This document shows, piece after piece, positions 43,964 through 52,619 of a DNA stretch of 64,000 nucleotides; position 1 is the first letter of the stretch, and every line of letters begins with the position of its first letter. A program made the position numbers and the translations under genes. The stretch lies in assembly GCA_902777835.1 (NCBI GenBank), contig CACYVC010000012.1:1-64000 (forward strand), read 5' to 3'. This DNA is from an uncultured Bacteroidales bacterium (lineage in GTDB: Bacteria > Bacteroidota > Bacteroidia > Bacteroidales > Muribaculaceae). Below the pieces are notes generated by a model, which saw nothing but the letters and a program-made list of their open reading frames with translations, had not been told where the DNA came from and made no database searches.

Positions 43964-46300
43964 ATGTCAAGGAGCTACAAACTATTATCCATTACACTAC
44001 TGGCGCTGATTGCGGTGCTGGCTATTGGTTCATGCTCATCCACTAAGCATGTGCCCGACGGCCAACTGCTCCTCGACAAGACTAAAATTAACATCCTAGA
44101 TAAAGAGAACATAAATGGTGTGACAACACAAGAACTTGTCAACTACCTGCGACAGACTGAGAACCACAAGGTGCTGGGAGGCTTCAAGCTGCAACTTGCC
44201 ATCTATAACCTTTCGGGAAAAGACTCTACCAAATGGTTCAACCGCTGGATTCAGCGTGTGGGCTCACCGCCAGTAATCTATGACTCCACACTCACTATGG
44301 CGAGCGTCAACCAGTTGCAAAGGGCGCTAATCAACAAAGGGTTCCTTAAGAATGAAGTTACTAGCGACGTTAAACTCCTACCTGAGAAAAAGAAGGCGCA
44401 GGTGACCTACAACGTCACTCTTAACGAGCCATACACCATTCGCTCTATCAAATATGACATCCCTAACGACAGTCTGCGCAGCATAATTCTGGGCGATACC
44501 ACAAACTTCCCCATCAAGACCCAATCGCTTCTTGACCACAATAAACTCGATGCAGAGCGCGAACTTATCGTACAACAGATGCGCAATAACGGTTATTACG
44601 CATTCAACAAGAACTATATCACTTTCCTTGCCGACACAGCTGCAGGTTCACGAGAAGTAGATCTCACCTTGACACTGAGCGACGCCATTCAAGAACTGCC
44701 ACGCATCCCAAAGACCGATACCCATCGCCAATTCTATGTTCGCAATGTGGTGTTTGTCACCAACTACGACGCAGTGACCATGCAAAACGGTTTCTATGGC
44801 GACACTGTGACCTATAATGGTATCATCATGCTCTATGGCGATGACAAATACATCGACAAGCAAGTCTTATATGAAAGCTGCTTCATCAGGCCAAATCAGC
44901 TCTATAATGCTAGCGATGTGGACCGGACCTACAAAGCGCTCGGCAGACTTGGCATCATCAAGTTTATCAACATAGACATGAGGCCATTTATGGACGTGGC
45001 AGGTGACCTGTGGGTAGATGCCTACATTCTCCTCAACCGCGACAAGTCGCAGACCATCTCCTTCTCGCTCGAGGGCACCAATAGCGAGGGAGACCTGGGA
45101 TTTGGCATAGGTGCCGACTACCAGCACCGCAACATTTTCAAAGGCTCAGAGATATTGAACGTGAAGTTCAAAGCCTCTTATGAGAGTCTATCGGGCGACC
45201 TCAGTGGTCTCATCAATGATAACTACAGTGAGTACTCGGGCGACGTGGGCATCACTTTCCCAAAATTCAAGATGCCATTCCTGCCCGAGAGCTTCAAACG
45301 CCGCATTCAGGCCTCGACTGAGTTCATGACAAGCTTCAACTACCAAGAGCGACCCGAATACACGCGCATAATTGCCGGTGCAGGATGGAAATACATCTGG
45401 AGCGAACGCAACAACCAGATGCGGCACACTTTCAACCTCATCGACATAAGTTATATTTTCCTGCCTAAGAGCAAAATCAACTTCCTCGATAGTATCACCA
45501 ATCCCCTACTGCGCTACTCCTATGAGAACCACCTCATCATGCGCATGGGGTACACATTCTATAAGACAAACAAAAAACTCGCTAACCCACTAACCACGGT
45601 GTTTCAAGACAACATCTACACCATTCGTGCCTCGGCCGAGACAGCAGGCAATCTGCTTTATGGCATTTCGCACATGATAGGTCAGAAACGAGAGGCCGAC
45701 GACAGCTACAAGGTCTTTGGCACTCGTTATTCTCAATATATCAAATTAGACGGAGATTTTGCTCTCACTCACTATATTAACCAGCGAAGTTCGGTAGCCA
45801 TGCATGCGGGATTTGGCATAGCCATACCTTACGGCAACAGCACTGTGCTGCCTTTCGAGAAACGATTCTACTCAGGTGGAGCTAATAGTGTAAGGGGATG
45901 GGGAGTGCGTACCCTAGGCCCAGGAAGCTTTGACGGCAAGAAGTCGCAAAACAGCTTTATTTACCAGTGCGGAGACATCAGGCTAGACTTGAACATTGAG
46001 TACCGATGCAAACTATTTTGGGTGCTGGAGCTTGGCGCTTTCATTGATTGCGGAAACGTGTGGACAATTCGTGATTATGAGAATCAACCCGGTGGAGTGT
46101 TCAAAATCAACAAGTTCTACGAACAGCTAGCGCTTTCCTACGGACTGGGACTGCGCATGGACTTTACCTACTTCCTCATGCGTTTCGACTTAGGTATGAA
46201 AGCCCATAACCCAGCCTCTGGGCAAGAGCATTGGCCACTTTTCTCGCCAAAGTTCAAACGCGACGCCGAGTTCCACTTCTCAATAGGATACCCATTCTAG
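43964..46300 (+). CDS. TamL-like outer-membrane lipoprotein of the BamA/TamA family
   Basis: A 778-residue protein with a lipoprotein signal: the lipobox AIGSC places the lipidated Cys at residue 24. Residues 30-400 are POTRA-like (for example NNGYYAFNKNYITFLAD, then a long linker), and about 400-778 form a 16-strand Omp85 barrel ending in SIGYPF. FYSGGANSVRGWGVRTLGPGSF matches the barrel's RGW/L6-type motif. Bacteroidetes carry TamL, a lipidated TamA relative, and this fits in order and size. It would help insert outer-membrane proteins or move lipid with TamB, whose gene is not nearby. Confidence 0.85.
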   Translation: MSRSYKLLSITLLALIAVLAIGSCSSTKHVPDGQLLLDKTKINILDKENINGVTTQELVNYLRQTENHKVLGGFKLQLAIYNLSGKDSTKWFNRWIQRVGSPPVIYDSTLTMASVNQLQRALINKGFLKNEVTSDVKLLPEKKKAQVTYNVTLNEPYTIRSIKYDIPNDSLRSIILGDTTNFPIKTQSLLDHNKLDAERELIVQQMRNNGYYAFNKNYITFLADTAAGSREVDLTLTLSDAIQELPRIPKTDTHRQFYVRNVVFVTNYDAVTMQNGFYGDTVTYNGIIMLYGDDKYIDKQVLYESCFIRPNQLYNASDVDRTYKALGRLGIIKFINIDMRPFMDVAGDLWVDAYILLNRDKSQTISFSLEGTNSEGDLGFGIGADYQHRNIFKGSEILNVKFKASYESLSGDLSGLINDNYSEYSGDVGITFPKFKMPFLPESFKRRIQASTEFMTSFNYQERPEYTRIIAGAGWKYIWSERNNQMRHTFNLIDISYIFLPKSKINFLDSITNPLLRYSYENHLIMRMGYTFYKTNKKLANPLTTVFQDNIYTIRASAETAGNLLYGISHMIGQKREADDSYKVFGTRYSQYIKLDGDFALTHYINQRSSVAMHAGFGIAIPYGNSTVLPFEKRFYSGGANSVRGWGVRTLGPGSFDGKKSQNSFIYQCGDIRLDLNIEYRCKLFWVLELGAFIDCGNVWTIRDYENQPGGVFKINKFYEQLALSYGLGLRMDFTYFLMRFDLGMKAHNPASGQEHWPLFSPKFKRDAEFHFSIGYPF

Positions 46301-46337
46301 ATAAGTGTTAAGTGATAAGTGTTAAGTGATAAGTACT
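46301..46337. repeat. AAGTGTTAAGTGAT tandem repeat
   Basis: Two and a half units of a 14-base repeat directly after the TamL-like stop, a mirror-like variant of the AACT family. Confidence 0.65.
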
Positions 46338-46366
46338 AGAATAGACTAAAGAAATAAGAAAATATA

Positions 46367-47035
46367 ATGAAACAACTAGCAATATTCGACCTCGACGGCA
46401 CCCTGCTCAACACCATCAAAGACTTGGGCGAAGCTGCTAATTATGCCCTTGACCGCAATGGGTACCACACCCACAGCATCGCATCCTACCCGTTCTTTGT
46501 TGGTAATGGCGTGAGACGACTAATCGAGCGCGTGCTGCCTGAGGACGCACGCAAGAAGGACACCATAGTCGAGGCTATGCTTAAAGACTTTAAAGAATAC
46601 TACGATCAAAACAACACGAAGCTCACAAAGCCCTATGAAGGCATTCATGAGCTATTGCTTAAACTACAAGAGCTTGGAGTAAAACTCGCAGTGGCCAGCA
46701 ACAAATACCAAAGCGCCACAACCACTATTATCAATCATTTCTTCCCCGACATCGAGTGGCTAGCAGTAGAAGGCCAACAAGAGGGAATTCCCGTTAAACC
46801 AGACCCTTCCATAATCTTTATGATTCTTGCTAAGGCCGGCATTGCTAAGAGCGACACCATCTACATTGGCGACTCTGGACTCGACATGGAAGCTGCACGA
46901 CGCGCCTGCGTCGATTCAGTGGGTGTGACATGGGGATTCCGACCAGAGAAGGAACTTAAAGAATATCACGCCAATGTCATTATCAACAAGCCACAAGACA
47001 TCCTCCCAATTATAGAGAACGGAATACCACTTTAA
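46367..47035 (+). CDS. HAD-superfamily phosphatase (phosphoglycolate phosphatase-like)
   Basis: A 222-residue HAD hydrolase with the nucleophile motif IFDLDGTLLNT at the start, a helical cap (about 15-85), VASNK for motif II, a Lys in KPDPS for motif III and YIGDSGLDMEAARRA for motif IV. It removes phosphate from a small metabolite; Gph (2-phosphoglycolate) or pyrophosphatase PpaX-like roles are both possible. Single gene. Confidence 0.9.
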   Translation: MKQLAIFDLDGTLLNTIKDLGEAANYALDRNGYHTHSIASYPFFVGNGVRRLIERVLPEDARKKDTIVEAMLKDFKEYYDQNNTKLTKPYEGIHELLLKLQELGVKLAVASNKYQSATTTIINHFFPDIEWLAVEGQQEGIPVKPDPSIIFMILAKAGIAKSDTIYIGDSGLDMEAARRACVDSVGVTWGFRPEKELKEYHANVIINKPQDILPIIENGIPL

Positions 47036-47174
47036 TAGTTTAGAGTTGTAGGCACAAGGCGCACCTTGTCCGCGAGTTCATAGTTCAATCTACCATCCAC
47101 GATTCCAATTATAATATCTCTTATACTTTTGGAAACATTTCACCATATATAATTCTTTTTATTACAAGATTTCA

Positions 47175-47182
47175 TAAATTTG
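47175..47182 (+). promoter_or_regulatory. -7 box that fixes the start of the hypothetical gene
   Basis: TAAATTTG lies 37 bases before the ATG at 47219. The open frame extends back to a TTG at 47180, inside this box, so that upstream start is unlikely. Confidence 0.5.
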
Positions 47183-47218
47183 CAGATTATAACTATCCCA
47201 TATCCAAAAGCAATTATC

Positions 47219-47992
47219 ATGAATCTAAATAACATATTCTCAAAATCGTTAAGATCATGCTGTAATTACTGCAAAAGCCATAAATTACTTGTCGCCCTCA
47301 TTATTGTTTTTATCGCATGCGCATTCTTTGGCATTATCACATACAATAATCACGTCAAAGACAAAAAAAAGAAACAGCAAGAAGAAATTATTATCAAGAG
47401 AGAATTTCATAATCTTAGCCTCGGAGATTCCGTTAAAGCCGCAATAGGAAATATCCCAAGCCCTAATCCACGCAGAATACAATACTCAGGAAATGTTATT
47501 TCTCAAATTTCCGTAGAAAAAGTATATCTAGGAAAAAGATTAATCGACCGAATGGAACTCTATTTCTATAAGGAAAAGTTGTATCTGTTGATTATGTACA
47601 TAAATATCACATTTGAAGATTATAATAAAAGTCTAACATACAATCATTTCGATAATCTTTTCACAAGAAACGGTTACCAAAATAATAACTCATTTTTTGA
47701 CAAATGGCGTGATTATTATTATGAAAGATGCGTTGATCAAAGACTTGATCATCGCCTAAGGGTTAGCTGCTTTGGTGACAAACATACAGATTTAGTTTTG
47801 GTTAACGCATTTATTACCCCTGATCAACCGCAAGTAATCTTGAGGTATTACGACAAAGACAGCCATTACACAGAGGACAAAAGGAAAGAAAATGAAATTT
47901 TAGATACTGCTTTTGTTAAAAATGACCACAATAATAATTTTCAATTTATAATGAAATCTTTTCCAGGTCATATTTCCGAATCTCTCAAATAA
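47219..47992 (+). CDS. Hypothetical single-pass membrane protein
   Basis: A 257-residue protein from the ATG at 47219. One hydrophobic segment follows a short cysteine-rich N-terminus (LVALIIVFIACAFFGIITY, about 28-46), then a Lys-rich stretch and a 200-residue polar domain with mixed alpha/beta content (SVEKVYLGKRLIDRMELYFY). The domain should face the periplasm. No family is recognised. The gene is more AT-rich than its neighbours and stands alone, which hints at recent arrival. Confidence 0.6.
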   Translation: MNLNNIFSKSLRSCCNYCKSHKLLVALIIVFIACAFFGIITYNNHVKDKKKKQQEEIIIKREFHNLSLGDSVKAAIGNIPSPNPRRIQYSGNVISQISVEKVYLGKRLIDRMELYFYKEKLYLLIMYINITFEDYNKSLTYNHFDNLFTRNGYQNNNSFFDKWRDYYYERCVDQRLDHRLRVSCFGDKHTDLVLVNAFITPDQPQVILRYYDKDSHYTEDKRKENEILDTAFVKNDHNNNFQFIMKSFPGHISESLK

Positions 47993-48027
47993 ATCAGTAA
48001 ATTTGCAGATTGATAACGAATAATTTA

Positions 48028-48072
48028 AACATTCAAGATAGAAATGCATGAACATTCAAGATAGAAATGCAT
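48028..48072. repeat. 23-bp tandem duplication before tRNA-Val
   Basis: AACATTCAAGATAGAAATGCATG at 48028-48050 in two parts is repeated at 48051-48072 (last base differs). A TAAATTTG box lies just upstream at 47998-48005. Confidence 0.8.
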
Positions 48073-48102
48073 AATTTTATCATTGAAAAAAAACTCAAAA
48101 CT

Positions 48103-48134
48103 CTTGCACATCTCAAAAAATGACATTACCTTTG
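48103..48134 (+). promoter_or_regulatory. Promoter of tRNA-Val
   Basis: CTTG (48103-48106), 20 bases, then TACCTTTG (48127-48134). The tRNA begins 23 bases further on. Confidence 0.6.
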
Positions 48135-48156
48135 CATCGCTTTTCGAAAAAAGCAC

Positions 48157-48231
48157 GGGTGCTTAGCTCAGCTGGTTCAGAGCATCTGCCTTACAAGCAG
48201 AGGGTCGGCGGTTCGAATCCGTCAGCACCCC
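48157..48231 (+). tRNA. tRNA-Val (anticodon TAC)
   Basis: A 75-base cloverleaf: acceptor GGGTGCT with AGCACCC, D-arm TAGCTCAGCTGGTTCAGAGC, anticodon stem TCTGC/GCAGA with loop CTTACAA (anticodon TAC), and T-arm with GGTTCGAATCC. It reads GTA codons. The base after the acceptor stem is C, not the usual A. A run of six T follows and may end transcription. Confidence 0.93.
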
Positions 48232-48296
48232 CTTTTTTGTTAGAAATAGCGAATAGACAAAAGGGACTGTTTTAAGAAGAGAGACACATCCTAAAG

Positions 48297-48330
48297 CTAT
48301 GAACTATAAACTCTTAACTATGAACTAAAA
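48297..48330. repeat. GAACTATAAACTCTTAACTA repeat before the Nudix gene
   Basis: Three to four AACTAT/AACTCTT units fill the leader and end four bases before the Nudix start codon. Confidence 0.65.
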
Positions 48331-48333
48331 AAC

Positions 48334-48867
48334 ATGCGTTGGAAAACCCTCAAGAGCGAATATATTATGCAGCGTCCGTGGCTAACCGCAAGACGTGACG
48401 TGGTGCAGTTGCCTAACGGCGAAATCAACGACGAATTCTACGTCCTAGAGTACCCCGATTGGGTGAATGTCATAGCAATCACTCCTGACGACCACTTCGT
48501 CTTCGTGCGTCAATACCGATACGCCCTTGACATTGACTCCATTGAGCTTTGTGCTGGTGTCATTGAGCCTAACGAGACCCCTGAAGATGGCGCTCGCCGC
48601 GAACTCCTCGAGGAAACTGGCTACGGTGGTGGCCAGTGGCAAGAGTTCATGACAATAGGGCAAAATCCCAGCACCTGCAACAACCTTACCCACTGTTTTA
48701 TAGCCACTGGAGTTACACGCCTGCAAGACCAGCATCTCGACCGTACTGAGGATATTGACGTTGTCCTGCTCACACGCGAGCAAGTCCTCGAAATGCTCAA
48801 CAGCGACACCCTCAAGCAAGCGCTAATGCTTGCACCACTCTGGCGCTACTTCGCCACCAACAAATGA
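48334..48867 (+). CDS. Nudix hydrolase (ADP-sugar pyrophosphatase-like)
   Basis: A 177-residue Nudix protein with a complete Nudix box: GVIEPNETPEDGARRELLEE then TGYG, fitting GX5EX7REUXEEXGU. The N-terminal beta-strands and VFVRQYRYALDIDSIELCAG match the ADP-ribose pyrophosphatase branch. It hydrolyses a nucleoside diphosphate-linked substrate to clear toxic or signalling nucleotides; the exact substrate is open. Confidence 0.9.
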   Translation: MRWKTLKSEYIMQRPWLTARRDVVQLPNGEINDEFYVLEYPDWVNVIAITPDDHFVFVRQYRYALDIDSIELCAGVIEPNETPEDGARRELLEETGYGGGQWQEFMTIGQNPSTCNNLTHCFIATGVTRLQDQHLDRTEDIDVVLLTREQVLEMLNSDTLKQALMLAPLWRYFATNK

Positions 48868-48907
48868 AAAGAGTAATTACTCTACTAAGTGTGAACTATA
48901 ATAACCC

Positions 48908-49510
48908 ATGCGAAAAACCATCATCGACTCAATTCTTGCAGGCATCTGCATCTCGCTCGGCGGTGTTGTATTCCTCAAAGTGGGAGGCATCGTCGGAGCA
49001 GTACTTTTCTCCTTTGGCCTAATCTCTGTAGTGTGTTACAAAATGAAACTCTACACTGGTGTGAGTGGATTTGTCGAAACAAAGCAAGACTGGATAGAGT
49101 TGCCTGTAGTCATCATTGGCAACATAGTGGGATGCGCTCTCGTAGCAGCAGCTATCAAGACTGCAATACCCGAACTAGTGGAAAACGCTAACAAAATCGT
49201 TGAAAGTCGGCTCGACAAAGGGTTCGGGAACGTGATGCTGCTTGCTGTTTTCTGCGGATTCATTATGACAACTGTTGTGAACTTCGCACGGCAAAAGAAC
49301 TGGCTGCCACTACTTTTCGGCATTCCTCTGTTCATCATGTGCGGATTTGTGCATAGCATTGCCGATGCATTTTATTACACTCTAGCCATGGAATGGAGCC
49401 AATGGACAACATCAACATTCATAGTTTACTTAGCATCAATCATTGGCAACTTCATTGGCTGCAACCTCTACCGAACCCTTCAACTCGCCGCACCAAAACA
49501 AGACAAATAA
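48908..49510 (+). CDS. Short formate/nitrite transporter (FNT) family protein
   Basis: A 200-residue membrane protein with six hydrophobic segments. FLKVGGIVGAVLFSFGLISVV, the split KMKLYTG element and GFVHSIADAFYY recall the FNT channel family (compare EH-x-x-ANM of FocA). It is shorter than the usual 250-285 residues. A Glu/Asp-rich loop lies between helices 3 and 4. It would let small anions such as formate or nitrite cross the inner membrane. Directly follows the Nudix gene by 40 bases. Confidence 0.75.
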   Translation: MRKTIIDSILAGICISLGGVVFLKVGGIVGAVLFSFGLISVVCYKMKLYTGVSGFVETKQDWIELPVVIIGNIVGCALVAAAIKTAIPELVENANKIVESRLDKGFGNVMLLAVFCGFIMTTVVNFARQKNWLPLLFGIPLFIMCGFVHSIADAFYYTLAMEWSQWTTSTFIVYLASIIGNFIGCNLYRTLQLAAPKQDK

Positions 49511-49568
49511 AAAGGTGGTGATGCAATGCCAAAAAATCACAAAAACCATCTCACAGCGAGAGAATTGT

Positions 49569-49599
49569 TTTGACAAAACGACAAAAAAACATAACTTTG
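49569..49599 (+). promoter_or_regulatory. Promoter of the SPOR lipoprotein-menA unit
   Basis: TTTG (49569-49572), a 19-base spacer and TAACTTTG (49592-49599) match the full Bacteroidetes consensus. The start codon is 20 bases on. Confidence 0.7.
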
Positions 49600-49619
49600 C
49601 AGTATAAAATCATTTTGTT

Positions 49620-50126
49620 ATGACAAAGTATCTATATATCATTGTGGCTGCTGCGATTGCAACGATGCTGTGGGCATGTCACACTAATGAAAAAAACTAC
49701 CGTGATAGTTATGAGAAGACCGTTGAACTTAACCGCACAGGCGAGCGTGGAGAGCAGTATCAACAGGATCTTGCCGAACGCACTCACAAAAACTACGTGG
49801 TTGATGGTGACAGCATACGACTAAAGCATCTCCGTTTCACCGTAACCGACGACAAACGTGAGGTTGCAAAAAAATATGGTGTGGTAGTGGCTGAGTTCAG
49901 CCAGGAATTCAATGCCCTGAGCTGCCGCGACCGTCTGCGCCAGCAGGAGAATCTGCCAGCCTACGTGGTATGTGTATATATTAAGAAAGAGAAAACCTAC
50001 TACGTTATAGCCAAAGGCTTTGATGATCTCTCAGTAGCAGCAATATTTGCCAAGAACCCCGAGAAATACATGAAAATGAAGGTGCTGGTTCCTATGGCAT
50101 GGGTGCTCGCTAACGCAACTCCATAA
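49620..50126 (+). CDS. Lipoprotein with SPOR-like domain
   Basis: A 168-residue protein. The lipobox MLWAC places the lipidated Cys near residue 20. Residues 85-165 (YGVVVAEFSQEFNALSCRDR, then YYVIAKGFDDLSVAAIF) look like a SPOR domain, which binds denuded peptidoglycan at division sites. The middle is charged. It should be anchored in the membrane facing the wall. It lies 13 bases before menA and may share its promoter. Confidence 0.7.
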   Translation: MTKYLYIIVAAAIATMLWACHTNEKNYRDSYEKTVELNRTGERGEQYQQDLAERTHKNYVVDGDSIRLKHLRFTVTDDKREVAKKYGVVVAEFSQEFNALSCRDRLRQQENLPAYVVCVYIKKEKTYYVIAKGFDDLSVAAIFAKNPEKYMKMKVLVPMAWVLANATP

Positions 50127-50139
50127 AAGTGAATTAAAG

Positions 50140-51036
50140 ATGAAACAAGTAAAGATATGGCTTGAGGCAATGCGACTTCGCACATTGCCTGTGTCAATAA
50201 GTGGTGTGCTTATGGCGATAGGCATCACAGCGTGGCAAGGAAGATTTCAGTGGCAGCCTGCGGTGCTGTGCCTCGTATTTGCACTCCTGGCGCAGATAGC
50301 GTCAAACTTTGCCAACGAATACTACGACTACAAGAAAGGCTCCGACAAGAAAGGACGCGTGGGGCCACGACGCGGTGTGACCGAGGGCGACATAAAGCCT
50401 ACCACCCTGCGCAATGTCACATATTTGACATTGGCCATAGCTTGTGCTGTAGGATGTTGCCTTATTCCTTACGGTGGATGGAAAATCATCCCTGTGGGAG
50501 TGCTCATCGCCATTTTTGTGCTCGCCTATAGTGCAGGGCCCTATCCCCTATCCTATCATGGACTGGGAGAACTCACAGTGTTCATCTTCTATGGCGTAGT
50601 GCCTGTTATTGCCAGCTACTATGTCATTAGTCAAAGCATCGACGCTCTTGCAGTGCTGGCTTCAATGACCATAGGTTTCATGGGGGTCAACGTGCTGCTG
50701 GTGAACAACTACCGTGATATGGACGACGACAAAGAGGCAGGCAAGAACACTGCTGTAGTAATTTTTGGACGGCAACTGGCTTCGGCAGCGTATCTTTTTA
50801 ATGGGTTTATTGCCATAGCCATGCTCTCGCCGCTATGGGTTATTGCTTTTCTTAACGACAAGATAATGCTTCCAAAATGGATATTTTGGGCTCCAGCAAT
50901 CTATCTTGTGATGCACGTGGTGATTTGGGCAATACTAAACCACAACACAGGCGCAAAACTCAACCCACTGCTCGGCCTCACAGCCATCAACATGCTCATC
51001 TTCACCATCATCATGCTATTGGCGTTCACGATATAG
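50140..51036 (+). CDS. menA: 1,4-dihydroxy-2-naphthoate polyprenyltransferase
   Basis: A 298-residue UbiA-family membrane enzyme that attaches the polyprenyl chain to 1,4-dihydroxy-2-naphthoate in menaquinone synthesis. Two Asp-rich sites are present: NEYYDYKKGSD (about 58-68) and NNYRDMDDDKEAGKNT (about 190-205), with about eight hydrophobic segments. The cell therefore uses menaquinone. Other men genes are not in the window. Confidence 0.93.
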   Translation: MKQVKIWLEAMRLRTLPVSISGVLMAIGITAWQGRFQWQPAVLCLVFALLAQIASNFANEYYDYKKGSDKKGRVGPRRGVTEGDIKPTTLRNVTYLTLAIACAVGCCLIPYGGWKIIPVGVLIAIFVLAYSAGPYPLSYHGLGELTVFIFYGVVPVIASYYVISQSIDALAVLASMTIGFMGVNVLLVNNYRDMDDDKEAGKNTAVVIFGRQLASAAYLFNGFIAIAMLSPLWVIAFLNDKIMLPKWIFWAPAIYLVMHVVIWAILNHNTGAKLNPLLGLTAINMLIFTIIMLLAFTI

Positions 51037-51084
51037 TTTCTCTAGTCTTTGTAGAGGACGAAAGGACAAGAGGAAAAGAGGACA

Positions 51085-51112
51085 TACATTATGCATTGTG
51101 CATTATGCATTG
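51085..51112. repeat. GCATTATGCATTGT repeat
   Basis: ATTATGCATTGTGCATTATGCATTG in two parts, between the convergent menA and BspA-like genes. Confidence 0.6.
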
Positions 51113-51115
51113 TAA

Positions 51116-52468
51116 TCACCTCTCTCTGAAGTATTTCTTCATGTCATTGATTTCATCATGCTTTAAGGTCTTGGTGGTGCCATCTTTCATGCGCACAATG
51201 AATCGCAGGTCGCTAGAATTGAAGTTAAACGACAAGTTGTTGAAGTCTTCCTCACGCTTGCTCAAAGCCTCACTTAGACTCACAGTTTTGAGATTGTTGC
51301 AAAATTCAAAGTTTATTATTTCCATGTGCTTGAACGAGTCGGGCAGATAAACACTCTCTAATTTTGAATTGCTGTAGAATGCGCCCTTATCTAAAGTCTC
51401 AAGCTTTGTGCCAAAGTCTACAGAGGCAAGGTTGTAGCAGCCATTGAAAGCGCTCTCGCCAATAGAAACCACTTCGGTCATTGTGATAGAAGTGAGCAAG
51501 TTGCAACCATAAAAGGCCATAGAGGCAATCTTCTTGACAGTAGCGGGCACGGTGTAGTCACCAAGTTCCTTGCTTGGGGGGCAAGCAATGAGTTGTGTCA
51601 TGTCTTTTGAGAAGAGAATGCCATCTTGCACGGTAAGGTACTCGCTGCCCTCTGCCACCCTATACTCCTTCAATGCGCCACACGATGAGAACGGGTTGCT
51701 TTTCAGCCAACTGAGCGACGCTGGCAAGGTAACCTGCTCTAGAGCACGGCAGTTGTTGAAGACATTATCGCCGATTTCGGTAACCCCCTCGGGCAATTCA
51801 ATCTCAACAAGAGAAACGCAGCTTGAGAACACATTGCGGCCTAATTTTTGCAGTCCCTTGGGCAGACTGATGTGTTTCAGATTATTGCAATATGCAAAGG
51901 CACTGTTGTCTATAAACTTCACCGACTGTGGCAGCGTGATGCTCTCAAGCGACTTGCAGTCGCTGAAAGCACAGTCATCAATTTTCACAACACCTTCGGG
52001 CAAATTCACCTCAGTGAGTTTGTAGCACTCCTGCAGAAGCCGATCAGACACCAGCTCTATGCCCTCAGGGAAGGTGAAAGACGTGAAACTCTCACAGTTC
52101 TCAAAGGCACTGTAGCCAATCTCCTTAACGCTGGAGGGAATATCGATTCCCTTGAGTTTTTTGCAGTTGCAGAAGGCCCAAATGTCAATCTTGGTCAAAG
52201 TGTTTGGCAATTCAACCTCAGTGATGTCCTCACATCCAAAAAATGCCCAACCACCTAATGTGGTAACAGTGTAGGTGACGCCATCATGTGTTACATAGGC
52301 AGGAATAACAAGTTTGCCTTTAGGCAAATGGTTATCATCAATCTTGCGTACCTTTACGCTATTATCATCAAGGGCAGTATATTTTAAGCCATTCTGTATA
52401 AACTCCACTTGCGCCGTGACAGCAATGGCAACCATCGCCAAAATAATGCTAGTTAAACTTCTTCCCAT
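51116..52468 (-). CDS. Secreted BspA-type leucine-rich repeat protein
   Basis: A 450-residue protein with a signal peptide (MGRSLTSIILAMVAIAVTA). Residues 65-400 hold about 13 LRR_5 repeats of the form AFxxCxxLxxIxLPxxVxxI. There is no T9SS sorting tail and no lipobox, so anchoring is unclear. BspA-like proteins often bind host or other bacterial surfaces. It lies right after the T9SS operon but on its own transcript, past a terminator. Confidence 0.86.
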   Translation of the reverse strand: MGRSLTSIILAMVAIAVTAQVEFIQNGLKYTALDDNSVKVRKIDDNHLPKGKLVIPAYVTHDGVTYTVTTLGGWAFFGCEDITEVELPNTLTKIDIWAFCNCKKLKGIDIPSSVKEIGYSAFENCESFTSFTFPEGIELVSDRLLQECYKLTEVNLPEGVVKIDDCAFSDCKSLESITLPQSVKFIDNSAFAYCNNLKHISLPKGLQKLGRNVFSSCVSLVEIELPEGVTEIGDNVFNNCRALEQVTLPASLSWLKSNPFSSCGALKEYRVAEGSEYLTVQDGILFSKDMTQLIACPPSKELGDYTVPATVKKIASMAFYGCNLLTSITMTEVVSIGESAFNGCYNLASVDFGTKLETLDKGAFYSNSKLESVYLPDSFKHMEIINFEFCNNLKTVSLSEALSKREEDFNNLSFNFNSSDLRFIVRMKDGTTKTLKHDEINDMKKYFRER

Positions 52469-52544
52469 AATAATACTTTGTCTAACAGGTTAATGAAAAC
52501 ATGCAAATTTAGTCAAATTTCTTTATTTCACAACCCTTTTGCCA

Positions 52545-52589
52545 CAAAAAAGCATCATGCACACAACTCTGAAACGAATTGTGTGCATG
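52545..52589 (-). terminator. Terminator of the T9SS operon
   Basis: CATGCACACAA (52556-52566) pairs with TTGTGTGCATG (52579-52589), 11 perfect pairs, and the minus strand then reads TTTTTT. It follows the porN stop at 52620. Confidence 0.8.
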
Positions 52590-52619
52590 TGATGATGTGG
52601 ATTAAATATATTTCCCAGG

